A stretch of 64,000 bases of DNA from Prodigiosinella aquatilis (lineage in GTDB: Bacteria > Pseudomonadota > Gammaproteobacteria > Enterobacterales > Enterobacteriaceae). The stretch lies in contig CP128857.1 of NCBI GenBank assembly GCA_030388725.1, positions 4,464,001-4,528,000 of the forward strand. The letters are read 5' to 3'. The notes beneath the pieces were generated by a model. That model was given only the letters and a program-made list of their open reading frames with translations, did no database searches and was not told where the DNA came from. Positions 61,234-64,000 of the stretch are shown piece after piece. Position numbers and translations under genes: made by a program. Within the stretch, counting starts at the first letter, position 1; each line of letters starts with the position of its first letter.

Positions 61234-61615
61234 TCACAGGTAAATGCAATGAAAAATAAAAGTTTTGTATTATTAACAGCATCAGAAAGAGCCACCATAT
61301 CAAAGCTCCGTTTCTCAAGGTTGCTTTGCTTTTCCTACTCTTTAATTGTACATAAATATATAAAAATATTGTATTCGAGCAAGTGTTAATTAACGTGTGG
61401 ATAATCCCAATTAGAATTCATCCCACACATTTTTATGGTAGAGACATAGAGCACCATTAAATCATCAATAAATATTTTTTTGATTACTAAAGTATATTAA
61501 TTTTTTCAATACATCAATACGCGTTGGAGGAAAGTATTTATACATTTAATGTCCCTTTTCCATATAAGCTAGATTTATCTAGGTAAATATATATGAGCTG
61601 AGCTTAGATAACTCA
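61234..61615. other. AT-rich gap, nothing recognised
   Basis: About 380 bases between the DUF262 promoter and the end of the antidote gene. I see no gene, repeat or convincing terminator here; the sequence is very AT-rich. Confidence 0.5.
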
Positions 61616-61903
61616 TCAAATTGACGCCACCTGTAATTTAACACCCACCACCGTTAGCAGTTTGCTGATCGTCTCATACCGAGGGTGCGCTCTTGGTGTC
61701 AGTGTTTTATACAGACTTTCGCACCCGATTCCGGCTTCACGAGCAACATTAGTCATTCCTTTGGCTTTGATAACATCTTTCAACGCAGTCAAAAAAACAT
61801 CGGGATTAGGGTCTTCCAGTGCTGCACTCAGGTATTCAGCAATCACCTCTTCGCTATCCAGATAATCCGCAGCATCTAATGGTGCTAAGTTGAGGTCTTT
61901 CAT
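61616..61903 (-). CDS. HigA-type addiction module antidote protein
   Basis: 95 residues beginning MKDLNLAPLDAADYLDSEE. A Xre-like helix-turn-helix lies in the second half: MTNVAREAGIGCESLYKTL, and the ending YETISKLLTVVGVKLQVAS is typical of the addiction-module antidote family. Its start overlaps the stop of the toxin frame by 4 bases (ATGA), as in intact modules, but that toxin is broken. It appears to be an orphan antitoxin, possibly kept as an anti-addiction gene. Confidence 0.88.
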   Translation of the reverse strand: MKDLNLAPLDAADYLDSEEVIAEYLSAALEDPNPDVFLTALKDVIKAKGMTNVAREAGIGCESLYKTLTPRAHPRYETISKLLTVVGVKLQVASI

Positions 61904-62157
61904 TCTTTATTCTCCAGAGTTTCGAGGAGTTGTTTGGCATGTTTGATATCTTTGCTTTGTGTGGATTTATCACCACCATTTAGAAGTAGATAAATCAAAT
62001 TGTCACGCCGTGTGTAATACACCCTGTAGCCAGCCAGTATGGATGCGCATCTCACTGATGCCTTGCCCTACAGGTTCACAATCACCAAAGTTACCCTGTT
62101 CAGCAGAACGCAGACGTTCCAAGATCCGCACCTTCCCTTTGGCATCTTTCAACAGTT
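61900..62157 (-). pseudogene. Broken RelE/ParE addiction module killer protein
   Basis: From the right, one minus-strand frame reads ELLKDAKGKVRILERLRS, then GDCEPVGQGISEMRIHTG. The next frame continues YRVYYTRRDNLIYLLL and GGDKSTQSKDIKHAKQLLE to TGA at 61900. The break near 62029-62037 fits loss of two bases (the expected G-A-G-Y becoming G-W). The N-terminal 20 or so residues are missing, replaced by an IS66 tnpC fragment. Dead toxin. Confidence 0.85.
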
Positions 62158-62226
62158 CACCCTGGAAGGCTTCGCTTTTACGCCCGAAGCGCCACTGGCG
62201 TAAAAGCGAAGCCTTCCAGGGTGAAC
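62155..62226. repeat. 28-bp perfect palindrome arms at toxin/IS66 junction
   Basis: Arms 62155-62182 and 62199-62226 are exact inverted copies around a 16-base loop. Each arm encodes the same piece of IS66 TnpC (RKSEAFQGE), one on each strand. The left arm is fused to the toxin remnant and the right arm begins the long tnpC frame. It looks like a head-to-head junction of two inverted tnpC copies. Confidence 0.8.
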
Positions 62227-63563
62227 AGCGCGGACTGTTCGATGAAGATATCGAGGCTGATGCCGCCGATATTGAACAACAGTTGGCCACGTTATTACCC
62301 GAACCTAAAGCCGACAAACCCGCCGTGCCCAAACGCCGACCGCTGCCGCCGGAACTACCACGCCAGGATATTCACCTTGCCCCCGCATCCGATAGCTGCC
62401 CGGACTGTGGCCATGCCCTGCGCTTTATCCGTGATGAAATCAGCGAAAGGTTGGAATATGTGCCGGCGCGTTTTATCGTGCATCGCCATATCCGCCCACA
62501 GTTCAGCTGTGAACACTGCGACACCGTGGTCAGCGCGCCACTACCGGCGCAGCTGATCGAAAAAGGCCAGCCCGGCCCAGGGTTGCTGGCGCAGGTGGTC
62601 AGCGCCAAATGCCTCGATCATCTGCCGCTCTATCGCCAACAGGTTATCTATCAACGCAGCGGTGTTGATATCCCGCGCAGTACGCTGGCGGGTTGGTTCG
62701 GCGCAGTGGGCGCGGCGCTCAAACCGCTGGCCGAGCGCCTGCATCACGACCTGCTGCAACATCCGGTGCTGCAAGCCGATGAAACCACGCTCTCTATCCT
62801 CGACCCTGGCAAAGGCAAAACTCAACGCGGTTATCTCTGGGCCTATGTGACTACCCACAGTGCCGAGCAGGCGATAGTGCTGTATGACTGTCAGCCGGGG
62901 CGCAGTGGTCAATATGCGCGCGACATCCTTGATGGTTGGCGCGGTACCCTGGTAGTAGATGGTTACGCCGGTTACCAGGCCTTGTTCGACAGCGGCCAGG
63001 CCCTGGACGCGGGCTGTTGGGCGCACGCCCGACGAAAGTTCTTTGAACTGTTTACCATCAATAAAAGCCCGGTGGCCAAACTGGCCCTCGACAGCATCCG
63101 TGAGTTGTACCAACTTGAGCGTAAAATCAAACAGCGTCCGGCGGATAAAAAACGCCAATGGCGACAGCGGTATGCCAAACCTCGACTGAAGGTCTTCCAT
63201 CAGTGGCTCATGTTGCAACAGCCGCAGGCCGCGCCTAACTCCGCACTGCGCAAAGCGTTGGACTATATCCTGAAACGCTGGTCGGCCTTACTGCGCTATC
63301 TGGATGACGGCCGAGTACCCATAGATAATAACCGCGCAGAAAATGTCATGCGCCCGGTAGCCGTGGGAAGAAAAAACTGGATGTTCGCCGGGTCGTTGCG
63401 CGCTGGGCAACGTATGGCCGCTATCCTGAGCCTGCTGGAAACCGCTAAACTCAACGGCCACGATCCTTATATCTGGCTGCGTGACGTATTAACGCGCCTC
63501 CCCACTTGGCCCAATAACAGAATAGCCGAGCTGTTGCCCTACGCCGAAAATAGCTTCAACTGA
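62191..63563 (+). pseudogene. tnpC: IS66-family transposase TnpC, 5'-truncated
   Basis: DDE transposase missing its N-terminal leucine-zipper part (roughly the first 80-100 residues). Remaining: zinc-ribbon CPDCGHALRF and CEHCDTVVS, catalytic Asp in VLQADETTLSIL, Asp in TLVVDGYAGYQAL, and Glu in IDNNRAENVMRPVAVG, ending at TGA 63563. The open frame extends further left only through antisense toxin DNA. No start or ribosome-binding site belongs to it, so it is probably inactive. Confidence 0.85.
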
Positions 63564-63621
63564 TACTGGTCAGTCTATAACATTATTTTATCCGCACAAC
63601 GTGAGTTCACCGACCCCTTAC
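63564..63621 (+). mobile_element. Right end of the plus-strand IS66 copy
   Basis: Downstream of tnpC the DNA ends, read inward from the outside on the minus strand, in GTAAGGGGTCGGTGAACTC. This resembles the GTAA-type terminal repeat of IS66 elements. It abuts interrupted tnpB sequence at 63622, so the plus-strand copy seems to have inserted into the tnpB of a second, minus-strand copy. Confidence 0.55.
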
Positions 63622-63756
63622 GTTGCAGAAGACAAAAGCGGCTTCCCCTTGCCAGGGTTGGTGCAGGTGGTCGGTAATATATTGCGTCAGGGTATCAATC
63701 CCCCGACGCATATCGACGGGCTCTCGCGCCAGCCAGATATGCTGCGGCGTTAGCAT
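63607..63756 (-). pseudogene. tnpB: IS66-family TnpB, truncated
   Basis: ATG 63756 opens MLTPQHIWLAREPVDMRRG, the TnpB N-terminus, through GEAAFVFCN. Similarity then ends where the other IS end begins, and the frame runs four more codons to a stop at 63607. About 45 of the usual 105-115 residues remain. Its start overlaps the tnpA stop (ATGCTAA), the normal coupling in IS66. Confidence 0.85.
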
Positions 63757-64000
63757 AGGGACAAGGCCTGCATCACGGCCCGCAACTGAGCGGGAAGGCA
63801 CCTGACCGAACAGCCGTTGGGGAGGTTGAGCGTCACGGTGTCGGCGTCATTATTCTCAGGCAGAACCCGGCGAGCTGGAATGAAGGCGGCGGGAACGGTC
63901 ACGGTAGCGTCATTGCGATGATGTTTGAGCCAATAATAAAAGGTGGCAGGGTTCAAATCGTGTTGCTGACAATAGTGCTGTTTGGTTAATCCACTCTGTT
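63750..64000 (-). CDS. tnpA: IS66-family TnpA, partial at window edge
   Basis: Minus-strand frame running in from the right edge: SGLTKQHYCQQHDLNPATFY, then YWLKHHR, a helix-turn-helix typical of TnpA, ending MQALSLC at 63750. The N-terminus lies outside the window. It belongs to the same element copy as the truncated tnpB. Confidence 0.85.
   Translation of the reverse strand, partial: QSGLTKQHYCQQHDLNPATFYYWLKHHRNDATVTVPAAFIPARRVLPENNDADTVTLNLPNGCSVRCLPAQLRAVMQALSLC

Noticed and set aside
1..64000. CRISPR array, tRNA or rRNA genes
   Set aside because: No regularly spaced repeats and no tRNA- or rRNA-like sequence were noticed, although this was judged by eye.

Overview
The window is chromosomal DNA of a gamma-proteobacterium of the order Enterobacterales. 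The gene order (S10 and spc ribosomal operons, rpsL-rpsG-fusA-tufA, tusBCD, yheO, fkpA, slyX, slyD, yheV, kefBG, yheS, yheT, yheU, prkB, then yhfA, crp, argD, pabA) is the E. coli 73-75 min block with local insertions. A soft-rot type relative (Dickeya, Pectobacterium, Brenneria) is my best guess from the accessory genes, but this is inference. No rRNA, tRNA or CRISPR array was seen.

Layout. 1-7.9 kb (minus): the proximal spc operon and the whole S10 operon, with the S10 promoter and leader and the spc promoter. 7.9-8.2 kb: a decayed 3' end of bfr where E. coli has bfr/bfd. 8.2-14.6 kb (minus): the str operon, tusDCB and yheO. 14.7-18.9 kb is inserted between yheO and fkpA: an eptA-pmrA-pmrB lipid A modification operon with a candidate PmrA box, then two broken genes. 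18.9-25.3 kb: fkpA, slyX, slyD and yheV, interrupted by an amino-alcohol uptake group (AraC regulator, APH-type kinase, ethanolamine-type permease). 25.3-32.7 kb: kefB/kefG, yheS, a LysE-family exporter, yheT, yheU, prkB. 32.7-38.9 kb: the arginine succinyltransferase operon astCADBE. 39-47.2 kb: a seven-gene operon (ArgH-like lyase, polar amino acid ABC transporter, two NodB/PuuE-like amidohydrolases, MmgE/PrpD protein) with a divergent LysR regulator, probably for catabolism of an N-substituted amino acid. 47.3-50.7 kb: yhfA, crp, argD, pabA.

From about 50.7 kb to the right edge the window becomes a genomic island. It starts with a possible 27-codon peptide gene, a strong hairpin and a cluster of CCCCCAC repeats. 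These are followed by a P4-like replication and integration module (primase/helicase, a small overlapping gene, AlpA, tyrosine recombinase). Next come 1 kb of structured non-coding DNA, a RelE/HigA-type toxin-antitoxin pair, an AT-rich DNA methyltransferase, and a convergent three-gene cassette (DUF262 protein, DUF3696-type AAA ATPase, unknown 317-residue protein). The right end holds an addiction antidote with a wrecked toxin, and rearranged, apparently nested IS66-family elements that run off the window.

The most interesting parts are the DUF262/AAA/unknown cassette, a plausible anti-phage or anti-mobile-element system, and the ArgH-like/PrpD/NodB-like operon, a plausible degradation route for iminodisuccinate- or EDDS-like natural compounds. 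All functional statements rest on reading translations and recalled family motifs; no database search was possible.
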